Shown here one piece after another: positions 8,409 to 16,533 of a stretch of 64,000 nucleotides of DNA (positions are counted from its first letter, which is position 1; every line of letters starts with the position of its first letter). The position numbers and the translations under genes were made by a program. The stretch lies in NCBI GenBank assembly GCA_021852345.1, contig JAJZNL010000056.1, positions 62,001-126,000 of the forward strand. Reading direction: 5' to 3'. The notes beneath the pieces were generated by a model. It saw nothing but the letters and a program-made list of their open reading frames with translations, was not told the DNA's origin and ran no database searches. The DNA is from Actinomycetes bacterium. GTDB lineage: Bacteria; Actinomycetota; Acidimicrobiia; Acidimicrobiales; JABEUL01.

Positions 8409-10052
8409 TCACAGACTTGCCATCGAATCTTCCGACTCGGGACTTTTCATAATTTTTATTGCATGAGAAAGCTTTCTTACGGGTCTAATAAGTGGGATCA
8501 ATAAGAGCACAACCAAAATTATCGCCGATGGAAGAACGAAAAGCAGGTTTGCATTTTCGAGTTGTTGCAACAGTCCCCTGGCACCAGGCAGACCCACAAA
8601 CGAAGATAATATCGACAGAGCACCCACAACATATTTTAGCCTCCCCTCCATTATCAATGCAGTTGCCATAATACCCCAAGACAGATACCAAGGCTGGACA
8701 ACGGGATTAATTACGACTAAAAATATCAATGCGTAAGCCAAAGGCTTTAACCAGTCTCGTTTGTGACTGTTAATCAACAGATAAATTAGGACCGCCGCCG
8801 TAATAACGGTCGAAAGTTTATCGACGGCAGAAAGCCAGCCAGCCCTGCTTATCGGCAGCGAAAGCAAACTGGAAAGATGTGCCAATCCAATGGCAATTCC
8901 AGTTACAGGAGCCATCCAAGACACTACAGCGTTGGGGGCCGACAAATTTCGCACCCATCCCCATCCAAGGCCAGTGGGCAAAGTTCCTATCTCCATGGCG
9001 ACTAAAGAGAGTATTCCCGAATAAATCGTATATTTAACTCTTGTTTTTACCGGCATTTCCTTATTTTTCCAATTCCAGCCTATAAACCCACAGGCGATAA
9101 TCGCGGGTACTTTAACCAGAGCTCCGATTGAACAGAAAATTATTCCCAAAATCGGCATGTCACGTTTGGCAAAATAGATTCCGACAAACATGAATCCCAC
9201 CATCAATGCGTCATTATGAATCCCCCCAATTAAATGCAGTATAACTATAGGATTCAATATTCCAAATGCAAACGAAACAGAGGGATCGCGCTTAAGAAGC
9301 CGAGAAATTTTAGGGAAAAAGATTGCCGCTAACACTACACCCAAAATTCCAAGTGTCAGTCTCAAACCCAATATCCCCCAAAGCTCCCTATGCCCGGTTG
9401 CTATCATTACTCCCGCGGCAATAACTAAATCCAGAGGGCCATAAGGTACAGGCGTATACTGCCATAATTTGTCCACCTGATCGTAATACGGATTTGCATT
9501 TTGTCCCATAACAGCAACGCCGTATTTATAGGGAGTTATACCTCTGGAAACCATTTCTCCCTGCCCCGCATAAGAGTAAGAATCTCTTGAAAACAGCGGA
9601 GGGGCGATCAACAAAGGTAATATCCAAAGCAACAATACCACCGCTAAGGTTTTAACAGGAAAATTTCTGATTACATTGACTTTTTTGTAGAGCATCCACC
9701 AAGCTCGCATAAACACAAACATACCCCCGTATACTGCAATCATACCTATAAAAAGCCAGGCTGAAGGCGAAGATTTTGGGTTTGAAATTACCGGATTCGG
9801 GGAAATTCCGAAAAACCATGCGCCCTGTTGCTTAAGCGTAAACGGAGACTCGTTTTGAATGGATCCAAGTACAATCGCAACTAAAGCGATAAAACCCAAC
9901 GAAGCGGGATACAGAATCTGCTTAAATGCGCTTTGCTTAGTGGCATCGAAATCCGTCGGCTCCTCAGGTGGATACTCATGTATCCAAGCGTTATGCAAAT
10001 TTGATAACTTAACGCTTAAGGTATTCTTGAAATTTATTACTTTATAAAACAA
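8409..10052 (-). CDS. MptB-like polyprenol-phosphomannose-dependent mannosyltransferase
   Basis: This 547-aa polytopic membrane protein has about a dozen hydrophobic segments. The first extracytoplasmic loop reads FSRDSYSYAGQGEMVSRGI (around residues 150-170), then a PYGPLDLVIAAG segment. These match the GT-C alpha-1,6-mannosyltransferase MptB group, which extends lipomannan/lipoarabinomannan mannans from polyprenyl-phosphomannose outside the membrane. The conserved acidic residue after FSR is the presumed catalytic site. It stands alone, with no other mannan gene adjacent. Family assignment is good; the acceptor in an organism without obvious mycobacterial envelope genes is unknown. Confidence 0.75.
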   Translation of the reverse strand: MFYKVINFKNTLSVKLSNLHNAWIHEYPPEEPTDFDATKQSAFKQILYPASLGFIALVAIVLGSIQNESPFTLKQQGAWFFGISPNPVISNPKSSPSAWLFIGMIAVYGGMFVFMRAWWMLYKKVNVIRNFPVKTLAVVLLLWILPLLIAPPLFSRDSYSYAGQGEMVSRGITPYKYGVAVMGQNANPYYDQVDKLWQYTPVPYGPLDLVIAAGVMIATGHRELWGILGLRLTLGILGVVLAAIFFPKISRLLKRDPSVSFAFGILNPIVILHLIGGIHNDALMVGFMFVGIYFAKRDMPILGIIFCSIGALVKVPAIIACGFIGWNWKNKEMPVKTRVKYTIYSGILSLVAMEIGTLPTGLGWGWVRNLSAPNAVVSWMAPVTGIAIGLAHLSSLLSLPISRAGWLSAVDKLSTVITAAVLIYLLINSHKRDWLKPLAYALIFLVVINPVVQPWYLSWGIMATALIMEGRLKYVVGALSILSSFVGLPGARGLLQQLENANLLFVLPSAIILVVLLLIPLIRPVRKLSHAIKIMKSPESEDSMASL

Positions 10053-10109
10053 AAGAAACTTACCGGATACTTGACTGAGTTATTTTAATTTTACCTAAAC
10101 AACTTTAAG

Positions 10110-10192
10110 TGGGCCGAGTAGGATTCGAACCTACGTAGGCTTGCGCCGACAATTTTACAGACTGCTCCGTTTGGCCACTCCGGCATCGACCC
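10110..10192 (-). tRNA. tRNA-Tyr (GTA anticodon)
   Basis: A type II tRNA of 83 nt with acceptor GGGTCGA/TCGGCCC, anticodon loop TGTAAAA (anticodon GTA), a long variable arm (GTCGGCGCAAGCCTAC region) and T arm GTAGG-TTCGAAT-CCTAC. CCA not encoded. It lies upstream of, and divergent from, the YajQ gene. Confidence 0.94.
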
Positions 10193-10280
10193 ATAATGTT
10201 GTTAAATGCAAAAATCCCTATATATACAATAGTAGATTCAGATGGTCCCGTTTAATTCAATTTGGTACTAAAGTTTCTTT

Positions 10281-10772
10281 ATGCCAAGTTTTGATATTGT
10301 TTCCAAAGTTAACCAGCAAGAAGTCAAGAATGCCATAGATCAGGTTAAGCGTGAAATTATGACCAGATACGACTTCAAAGGTACCGACTCCGAGATAGAC
10401 CTAAAAAATCAAAGTGAAATATATATCGAATCCGCAACCCACGAAAGGCTAAATGCACTATTTCAAGTTCTTCAGGAAAAATTTATTAAAAGAAACATTT
10501 CACTAAAATTTTTAGATCCCAAAAATATAGAAGAAGGTTCCAAGGGAAGAGCCAAACAGACAATTAACCTCAAGTCAGGTGTTGACAAGGAAAACTCGAA
10601 ACTCATAATATCTAAGATAAAAGAACTTGATATAAAACAGATTACGCCCAGCTATCAGTCAGACCTAATTAGAGTTACCGCCAAAAAAAGAGACGACCTT
10701 CAAAACGTAATTGCTGCTCTAAAATCAGCCGAGTTACCAATTCATCTCGAGTTTGAAAACTTTCGAGACTGA
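10281..10772 (+). CDS. YajQ family nucleotide-binding protein
   Basis: The 163-aa protein begins MPSFDIVSKVNQQEVKNAID and contains RYDFKGTDSEIDL and FEKFIKR-like segments typical of the YajQ family (two RNP-like folds). Some members bind c-di-GMP or nucleotides; the cellular role is poorly defined. Length matches the family (about 160). No Shine-Dalgarno is seen. TAAAGT at 10269-10274 lies 6 nt before the ATG, consistent with a leaderless transcript. It ends 62 bp from the convergent pilin gene. Confidence 0.9.
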   Translation: MPSFDIVSKVNQQEVKNAIDQVKREIMTRYDFKGTDSEIDLKNQSEIYIESATHERLNALFQVLQEKFIKRNISLKFLDPKNIEEGSKGRAKQTINLKSGVDKENSKLIISKIKELDIKQITPSYQSDLIRVTAKKRDDLQNVIAALKSAELPIHLEFENFRD

Positions 10773-10834
10773 CAGATCAACAGCTGTTAAATAGGTACGG
10801 TTGTGTTCGCCAACAACCCCTCTTTGAAATTACA

Positions 10835-11485
10835 TTATGCCAAAGGGAATCCAGATGTCTGAACGTCTCTGGGTGTGTCAGTAAAAACATTGCACGAAAC
10901 CATTGTTTTAGAGTAATTCGGTGAATTAGGACCGATAGTGGCATACCATGTACCGCTACCCAATTCTCCAGCCGATATAGGAGGTACTGCAGAAGGATTA
11001 TCCCAACCTATAGCAGAAGGTGCAATATTGCCCTTGTTAATTAAAATATAATAACACGATCCCACCCCAGGCTGAAATGCCGCCATTGCAACCCATTGAC
11101 AAGTTTGATTCTGACTCAAATTACAGGCATCAACTTGAATTTCATATTGCGAATTTGCCATTCCGCTAACTAGTGGTACCGATGTAAAATCTACACCTGG
11201 TTCCGTACTTTGCAACTGACCTAAACCCGTTGCAGTGTTCAAATTTGCGAAAGCGCCCGTATCGCTACTATAGACAGCCGAAGCTGCAATAATTGCTTCA
11301 GCTAAATCCGTTGCCGGTATTGTATTTCTTGCATTATTAGTAATGCCAAGATAAGTTGGTACCGCTATTGCCAATAATATCAAAATTACCAGCATAACAA
11401 CTAGTAACTCCACCATTGTGAAACCATCTTCGAAGTTACCGTCACGCCATAGCGTCACCGACTTCGAAAAAATACAATTTTTCAT
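10835..11485 (-). CDS. Type IV pilin-like protein (second pilin)
   Basis: This 216-aa prepilin has a 21-residue leader ending in Gly, then FTMVELLVVMLVILILLAIA, the classic class III cleavage and helix with Glu at mature position +5. The globular part carries cysteines in DACN, TCQWVAMAAF, SCYY and SCNV, and ends SGFPLA. It is a paralogue of the pilin at 11893-12519 (shared CQWVAMAAF, CYY..NKG and GFPxA). AAGGGGAAGAA precedes the ATG. It is the last gene of the pilus cluster but is separated from its paralogue by a strong terminator and a 300+ bp leader, so it probably has its own promoter. It could be a minor or alternative major pilin. Confidence 0.85.
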   Translation of the reverse strand: MKNCIFSKSVTLWRDGNFEDGFTMVELLVVMLVILILLAIAVPTYLGITNNARNTIPATDLAEAIIAASAVYSSDTGAFANLNTATGLGQLQSTEPGVDFTSVPLVSGMANSQYEIQVDACNLSQNQTCQWVAMAAFQPGVGSCYYILINKGNIAPSAIGWDNPSAVPPISAGELGSGTWYATIGPNSPNYSKTMVSCNVFTDTPRDVQTSGFPLA

Positions 11486-11549
11486 TTCTTCCCCTTAACC
11501 AATAATTTATATAAATAATATTTGCAAATAGAGTGCAAAAACTCTGCTC

Positions 11550-11561
11550 CGCAGATCTGCG
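11550..11561. promoter_or_regulatory. Perfect palindrome in the leader of the second pilin
   Basis: The sequence CGCAGATCTGCG reads the same on both strands and lies 65 bp upstream of the pilin start at 11485. A nearby GAGTGCAAAAACTC can form a small stem. It could be an operator or part of a leader structure; no known regulator site was recognised. Confidence 0.35.
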
Positions 11562-11827
11562 ACAGAAGCCGTCAGCCTCAAAATCGCAATTTTTTACAGT
11601 CATTATTTGCATAATCTAATTATCGGTATATTTCAAACGGGACTTTATATTTTCGGACTACAAGACAACTCTAAAGCTCGCTAAATCTCTCGAGCAAACT
11701 TAAACACCCGAAACTGAGATATTTTAATTGGCTCAGGCTTACGGCTTGTTGTGACTAAATTCATTCAAACGCTTTTCTAAGTAAAAGTTCAACTTACCAC
11801 GAATAACCACAGATAACCACAAAGCAT

Positions 11828-11867
11828 AAAAAACACAGACCTCGGTTTGACGAGGTCTGTGTTTTTT
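11828..11867 (-). terminator. Intrinsic terminator after the first pilin gene
   Basis: A perfect 17-bp stem, AAAAAACACAGACCTCG (11828-11844) with CGAGGTCTGTGTTTTTT (11851-11867), encloses a 6-nt loop. The A and T tracts make it work in either direction. It lies 26 bp past the stop of the pilin at 11893-12519 and separates the two pilin genes. Confidence 0.92.
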
Positions 11868-11892
11868 AATTTAGTTATGTTTTCAGCTATGC

Positions 11893-12519
11893 TTATGCTG
11901 CTGGGAAACCTCCAGTCTGAGCATTTCCTATACTATTCGCAGTTACGTCACACGCTGTCATGACTGTACTTCCACTTGTACCATACACAGTACCCTGTGG
12001 CAACTGACCACCGACTACTGCTTTACCTGTCCAAGTACCGCCAGGAGCGTTATCTGCAGTTGCAGGACCCTTGTTTACCCAAACATAGTAACAGGCTCCT
12101 GAAGCAACTGAAAATGCCGCCATGGCAACCCACTGACAGTCTGCGGTAGAAGCATTGTTAGAACATGCATCAATTTGAACAGATGAATTCACATTGGCCA
12201 TACCTGTAGTTAACGCAGTTCCAACAAAATTTATGCTGGGCTCCATTGATTGAAGCTCCGTAACTACTTGAGAGGCAGCTTGTGCACCAAACTGTCCGTT
12301 ATCTTGAGTATAATCCGCTGAGGCTTCGATAATTGCATTACCTAAGTTCGATGCGGCTCCCGTATTGTGAGCATTATTAATAATTCCAAGAAATGTCGGA
12401 ATTGCAATTGCCAACAAAATTAATATAATGAGCATTACAACTAAAAGTTCAATCAAGGTGAAACCTGACTCACCTGATTCAACTCGAGCGTTAATTCTCC
12501 TTTCCAAATATTGTTTCAT
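11893..12519 (-). CDS. Type IV pilin-like protein (probable major pilin)
   Basis: This 208-aa prepilin has an 18-residue positively charged leader ending in SGESG, followed by FTLIELLVVMLIILILLAIA (Glu at mature +5) and a Thr/Ala/Gly-rich globular domain. Cysteines occur in DACS, DCQWVAMAAF, ACYY and ACDV; they could form two disulfides. It ends GGFPAA. GAAAGGAAGCTT precedes the ATG. It follows pilO on the same strand and is closed by a strong terminator, which fits a highly expressed structural gene. The prepilin peptidase at 48970-49752 should cleave it. Confidence 0.9.
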   Translation of the reverse strand: MKQYLERRINARVESGESGFTLIELLVVMLIILILLAIAIPTFLGIINNAHNTGAASNLGNAIIEASADYTQDNGQFGAQAASQVVTELQSMEPSINFVGTALTTGMANVNSSVQIDACSNNASTADCQWVAMAAFSVASGACYYVWVNKGPATADNAPGGTWTGKAVVGGQLPQGTVYGTSGSTVMTACDVTANSIGNAQTGGFPAA

Positions 12520-12626
12520 AAGCTTCCTTTCTATTTAATAAACAATAAACTATATAATATATCGACTGAATAATTTAAAACTTTAACTTATAATTAACCT
12601 CCTTTCGTTATATTTATGAGCATAAG

Positions 12627-12654
12627 ACTGAGTTTGTGACACTGAGTTTGTGAC
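12627..12654. repeat. 14-bp perfect tandem duplication
   Basis: ACTGAGTTTGTGAC occurs at 12627-12640 and again at 12641-12654, in the 252-bp spacer between pilO and the first pilin. No hairpin or gene is associated with it. Confidence 0.8.
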
Positions 12655-12771
12655 GCTAAATACAAAATGCTTTTTACTCTAAAATGCCTAAATATCTTCG
12701 TATTTTTACTCTTATAACGGAACATTGGATTTTTAGCCAATTACAATTACTAACTCTAGTTGACCCTATTC

Positions 12772-13410
12772 CTAGCCCGCAACTGGAGTTATAGTCGGAG
12801 CTATATAAACCACTGACTGAAATGTCACAGAGGTACTGCCCGTAGGCTTAAATGTAGTCTGTGCCATTGTTCCCAAGTCTATAGAATATCCGGTAATCAC
12901 TATCAACCTACTGACCTGTTGGGGTGGTTGAGCAGGAGCGATGTATAATCCCGGTATAAAAGTATTCTCAATCGATGTCCACGAGCCATTTACTGTAAAT
13001 GTCAGCGGGACGGAATATATTAACGAAGATGTGGCGGCAGATGAGGCTGGAGCCGAAGACGCGGTAGCCGCAGCGGGAGCTCCCACGCTATCTCCAACCC
13101 AGTTGATATTAGCAGCAGAGCACAATGCGTTTAATTGGTTCGTTATGGAACCTAAATGAATCTGTTGAGGGACGGCCGCTTGGAACTGAGTTAGCTTTGA
13201 AATTATAAAACTTTTGTTGCTGGCCGCTGCCTTTTCAGAACTTATTTGGGTCAGCAAAGAACTGTTACTTGCTTCCAAACTAGCTTTCTTTGTATTATTG
13301 GCCGTCACCTTTGAATTCACGGTACTTATTCCGACAAAATATAGTATTAACGCCACGACTACCGTAACGGCAATAGTTATTAATATCTTTCTATCCTTTA
13401 AAGCGTTCAT
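12772..13410 (-). CDS. pilO: PilO-like pilus assembly protein
   Basis: The 212-aa bitopic protein has a short cytosolic N-terminus, one transmembrane helix (ILITIAVTVVVALILYFVGI, residues 9-28), a coiled-coil stretch to about residue 80 and an extracytoplasmic domain interrupted by an Ala/Ser-rich run (about 110-127). It is placed directly after the PilM-PilN fusion (24 bp), where PilO sits in other pilus operons. PilO heterodimerises with PilN to link PilM to the pilus fibre. Sequence identity to known PilO cannot be judged by eye; position and topology carry the call. Confidence 0.75.
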   Translation of the reverse strand: MNALKDRKILITIAVTVVVALILYFVGISTVNSKVTANNTKKASLEASNSSLLTQISSEKAAASNKSFIISKLTQFQAAVPQQIHLGSITNQLNALCSAANINWVGDSVGAPAAATASSAPASSAATSSLIYSVPLTFTVNGSWTSIENTFIPGLYIAPAQPPQQVSRLIVITGYSIDLGTMAQTTFKPTGSTSVTFQSVVYIAPTITPVAG

Positions 13411-13433
13411 TTTAAATCCTTTCTAATTGCCGA

Positions 13434-15176
13434 TCACTTAGCTACCTGAAAAAGCTTATACCTGTTACTTAAAGCTTGTGTCGTTAGATACGTAGTTGCC
13501 ACAAATTGTATCGGGCTGCTTGGAGAGTATGTTGAGGCGTTGGCACTAAGCTCTGCAATAGACGTAACTTGAGGTGTTGTAAACATAGGATCAGAGTTCA
13601 TCTTAGAATCCCAACTTGTGTAGTCGGTATAACCGTTAGTTCCCACTACATTTATAGTTAGCTCAGCAACTATAGATGAAGAGGTGATAGTTTTACCTGC
13701 TGACGTTATGGACGGTCCGGTTGTCGAAGTAGAAGTCAGACCGGCTCCAGTTGCGCTTGAAGAGTAATTTGAAAACGAAATTGAAGTAATGTATTGCCCC
13801 GGGGACAAATCACTTTGCAATCGACTAACTACCGTGGGCCAATTAACCTCGTCTTGTATTAACGGCGTAAGTGCCGCAACAAAACTTTGCAATTCGGCAT
13901 TTTGTGCCGCAACCTTATTTAGTGCGGTTGCCTGAGCTTGAAGTTGCGTATTTTGAGTTGTAAGGTTATTTATGTCAGATTTTGACGTAAAGTATTGAGT
14001 TATCCCGTATCCAAGATACACAATCAAAAGTATAATTACCAAAGCACAAACTGCTGTAACTCTTTTCCTAATTTTAGCGATTGCCTGCTTTTCGGTTATC
14101 TCTTCGGGTAAAAGATTAAGAGGCTTTACTCCACTGGGTTCGGGCAGAGCCAAACCCAATACCGTAGTAAGGGTCGGTTCAAGTTTTGCCAAATCTTCAG
14201 GCACCATGGCATAACCAGACGTATCAATTCCGCTAAGCGGTCTGGCAGTTACTACTGGCACCCGCAACGGCTGCTGTATTCTGGCTATCAAACCTTCTAG
14301 CAAAGACCCTCCGCCTGTTACGACCACACGCTGAATCTTTATTGTGGCCGATTGATTGTCGTAATAATCAACGGAGTTTTTAATTTCGTTGACCAAAGTA
14401 TTAGTAGTCTGAATGGCAACATTTTGAGCGGTTGCATATTGAGGTCCAGGCAAAGTTAAATTCCACTTAAGTCTTTCAGCATCTTCAAAGGGTGAGTCCA
14501 AACTGGATGCAATAGCTTCAGTGACATCGTCACCACCTTGACCAATAGTCCTTACAAACTTCGGAATACCATTTTCATGAACTACAACCACAGTCAAACC
14601 CGCACCGATAGATACGATTGCTTCTGCGCCAGAAATTGGTTCTAGACCTATTGTTCCAGCTCTAACTATTGCCAAAGCTGACAGATTAACTGCTATCGGA
14701 TCCAATCCTGCATCGACCAATACCGATAAAACAGGCTCAACCAGTCCTTTATGAGCTGCGGCAATCAATACTTTTTTAGCGATCGAACCGTCGTCTTTAG
14801 TTACATCTCCAATCATTCGAGAAGCCAGAATAGCTTGATCTGCTGGGAAGGGAATTATCTCCTGTCCCTGAAATTTGACTACGTTATCTAACTCCTTTTC
14901 GGGGACATTGGCAACCTCAAGCTCTCTAATTAATGCCCTAAGTCCAGCAACACCTACTGTAACCCTTTTGGTTGAGAAATCACTTTCGGACCAGAGATAT
15001 TTGAGCTGATCAACAACGGCTGCTCTATTGACAATTTCACCGTCTACTACAGCCTTAGGCGGTAGAGGCATCTGCCCGTATGTAATTAATGCCGGATATT
15101 GGGCACCGATCGAGAGTTCAATTGCCCGTATCCCGCTCGTACCAATTTCAACACCTACAGTGCGAAAAGTTGCCAT
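13434..15176 (-). CDS. PilM-PilN fusion protein
   Basis: The 580-aa protein joins two pilus platform components. Residues 1-345 are an actin-like PilM ATPase domain: GVEIGTSGIRAIEL at the N-terminus, then VTVGVAGL, VVKFQGQEIIPFP and the late VVTGGGSLLEGL. At about residue 354 the sequence LNLLPEEI appears, which matches the PilN N-terminal motif that inserts into PilM. It is followed by a transmembrane helix (about 371-391), a coiled coil and a PilN-like extracytoplasmic domain. In other bacteria pilM and pilN are usually separate genes. GAGGAG lies 9 nt before the ATG. The fusion is seen directly; a sequencing frameshift would not explain it because the frame is continuous through the junction. 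Confidence 0.9.
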   Translation of the reverse strand: MATFRTVGVEIGTSGIRAIELSIGAQYPALITYGQMPLPPKAVVDGEIVNRAAVVDQLKYLWSESDFSTKRVTVGVAGLRALIRELEVANVPEKELDNVVKFQGQEIIPFPADQAILASRMIGDVTKDDGSIAKKVLIAAAHKGLVEPVLSVLVDAGLDPIAVNLSALAIVRAGTIGLEPISGAEAIVSIGAGLTVVVVHENGIPKFVRTIGQGGDDVTEAIASSLDSPFEDAERLKWNLTLPGPQYATAQNVAIQTTNTLVNEIKNSVDYYDNQSATIKIQRVVVTGGGSLLEGLIARIQQPLRVPVVTARPLSGIDTSGYAMVPEDLAKLEPTLTTVLGLALPEPSGVKPLNLLPEEITEKQAIAKIRKRVTAVCALVIILLIVYLGYGITQYFTSKSDINNLTTQNTQLQAQATALNKVAAQNAELQSFVAALTPLIQDEVNWPTVVSRLQSDLSPGQYITSISFSNYSSSATGAGLTSTSTTGPSITSAGKTITSSSIVAELTINVVGTNGYTDYTSWDSKMNSDPMFTTPQVTSIAELSANASTYSPSSPIQFVATTYLTTQALSNRYKLFQVAK

Positions 15177-15263
15177 AAAAATATACTCCTCTTTTTTACT
15201 ACTTATTTAATCAAAAGAACGTTAACACAATTTGAATAATCTGATGGTGCAAATTATTCTTTT

Positions 15264-16499
15264 CTAAGACTGACCTGCTTGACCATTTAGTGCAGAATAG
15301 AATGAGAACATCGGAAGGTACAAACTTACGACTATAAATCCCACGATACCTCCGATAAATACGATCAACAACGGCTCTAAAATCGACGTAAGCGCATCAA
15401 CCGTTGCCGATACCTCGGCTGAATAGAACTCGGCAATTTTTTCTAATAATGCGTCAAGTGCACCAGTCTGTTCCCCCGTATCAATCATGTGGGTCACAAT
15501 AGCCGGCATTACATCGTGTTCTGCTAAACATGAAGAAAGAGATCTACCATTCCTAACTCCCTCTCTGGCATCCCTCATAGCTTTTTCAACAAGCTTGTTT
15601 CCTGCCGTATCAGCGGATATTTCCAACGCCTCCACCAAAGGAACACCTGCTATGACCAGAGCCGAAAGTGTCGAAGTTACACGAGCAAGAGCTGATTTGT
15701 GAACTAGCTTTCCAAAGATCGGAATCCTCAGTTTAAGTCTGTCAATCACTTTGCGACCTTGTTCGGTACGATAATACCTAACAAAAGCAACTACCAAAAT
15801 TATTATTACCGCTATCACCAACAAAAACTCAATGCTCAATATTAGATTAGAGATAAATACCAAAAACTGAGTGGGGGGCGGGAGTTTAGCTCCAATTTGG
15901 GCAAATAATTTTGCAAAGATCGGAACTATAACGATCATCAAGAAAAAGAAAATTCCGACTACTACGCAAACTACCACAATAGGATACGTCATTGCAGATC
16001 TAATGGTTCTTCTCAATTCAACTTGCTTTTCTACGGTTTCTGCAAGCCTCCCAAGAACAAGATCCAAGTTACCGGCTATTTCACCGGCTCTAATCATAGC
16101 TACGTAAAGAGTTGTAAACGCTTTGGGGTGCTTAGCCATTGCCGAAGAGAGAGTTGCACCTTCTTCGATATCTTTTTTAATTGCCGTTAAGATTTTGGCT
16201 AGATTTTTATCTTCGGTTTGTTCAGCCAAAACCGTAATTGACCTTACTAAAGTTAAACCCGAATCTACCATTGTCGCAAACTGGCGACTCATAACTGCAA
16301 TACTTTTAATGGCTACTCTGTCGGTAATTCCGGGAATATTAATTTCACCACCGAATTTCGATACGGGGGTAATCGAAATCGGCATTACGCCTCTGTCTTT
16401 TAGAATGTTAGAAACCGTATTGATTTCTTCAGCTTCTATCTTCCCTTTTACAAGTTTGCCAGCCTTGTCTCTGGCTTTAAACTCATATGTATTTGCCAT
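15264..16499 (-). CDS. pilC: PilC inner-membrane platform protein
   Basis: The 411-aa polytopic GspF/PilC family protein couples the ATPases to the pilin fibre. It opens with TYEFKARDKAGKLVKGKIEA, typical of the family. Each half has the duplicated T2SSF domain: FATMVDSGLTLVRSITVLAE in the first and TLSALVIAGVPLVEALEISA in the second. Three hydrophobic segments (about 170-195, 215-240, 375-400) are visible. Length is typical (about 400). It starts 34 bp downstream of pilT and is preceded by GAGGAA. Confidence 0.95.
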   Translation of the reverse strand: MANTYEFKARDKAGKLVKGKIEAEEINTVSNILKDRGVMPISITPVSKFGGEINIPGITDRVAIKSIAVMSRQFATMVDSGLTLVRSITVLAEQTEDKNLAKILTAIKKDIEEGATLSSAMAKHPKAFTTLYVAMIRAGEIAGNLDLVLGRLAETVEKQVELRRTIRSAMTYPIVVVCVVVGIFFFLMIVIVPIFAKLFAQIGAKLPPPTQFLVFISNLILSIEFLLVIAVIIILVVAFVRYYRTEQGRKVIDRLKLRIPIFGKLVHKSALARVTSTLSALVIAGVPLVEALEISADTAGNKLVEKAMRDAREGVRNGRSLSSCLAEHDVMPAIVTHMIDTGEQTGALDALLEKIAEFYSAEVSATVDALTSILEPLLIVFIGGIVGFIVVSLYLPMFSFYSALNGQAGQS

Positions 16500-16533
16500 A
16501 ATTTTAATTCCTCGTCATACCTTTAGTGTTGTC

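Noticed and set aside
11486..11827. Pilin leader considered as a c-di-GMP riboswitch
   Set aside because: No GEMM consensus (GCAAACC and tetraloop-receptor parts) was found; only a short palindrome and weak stems.
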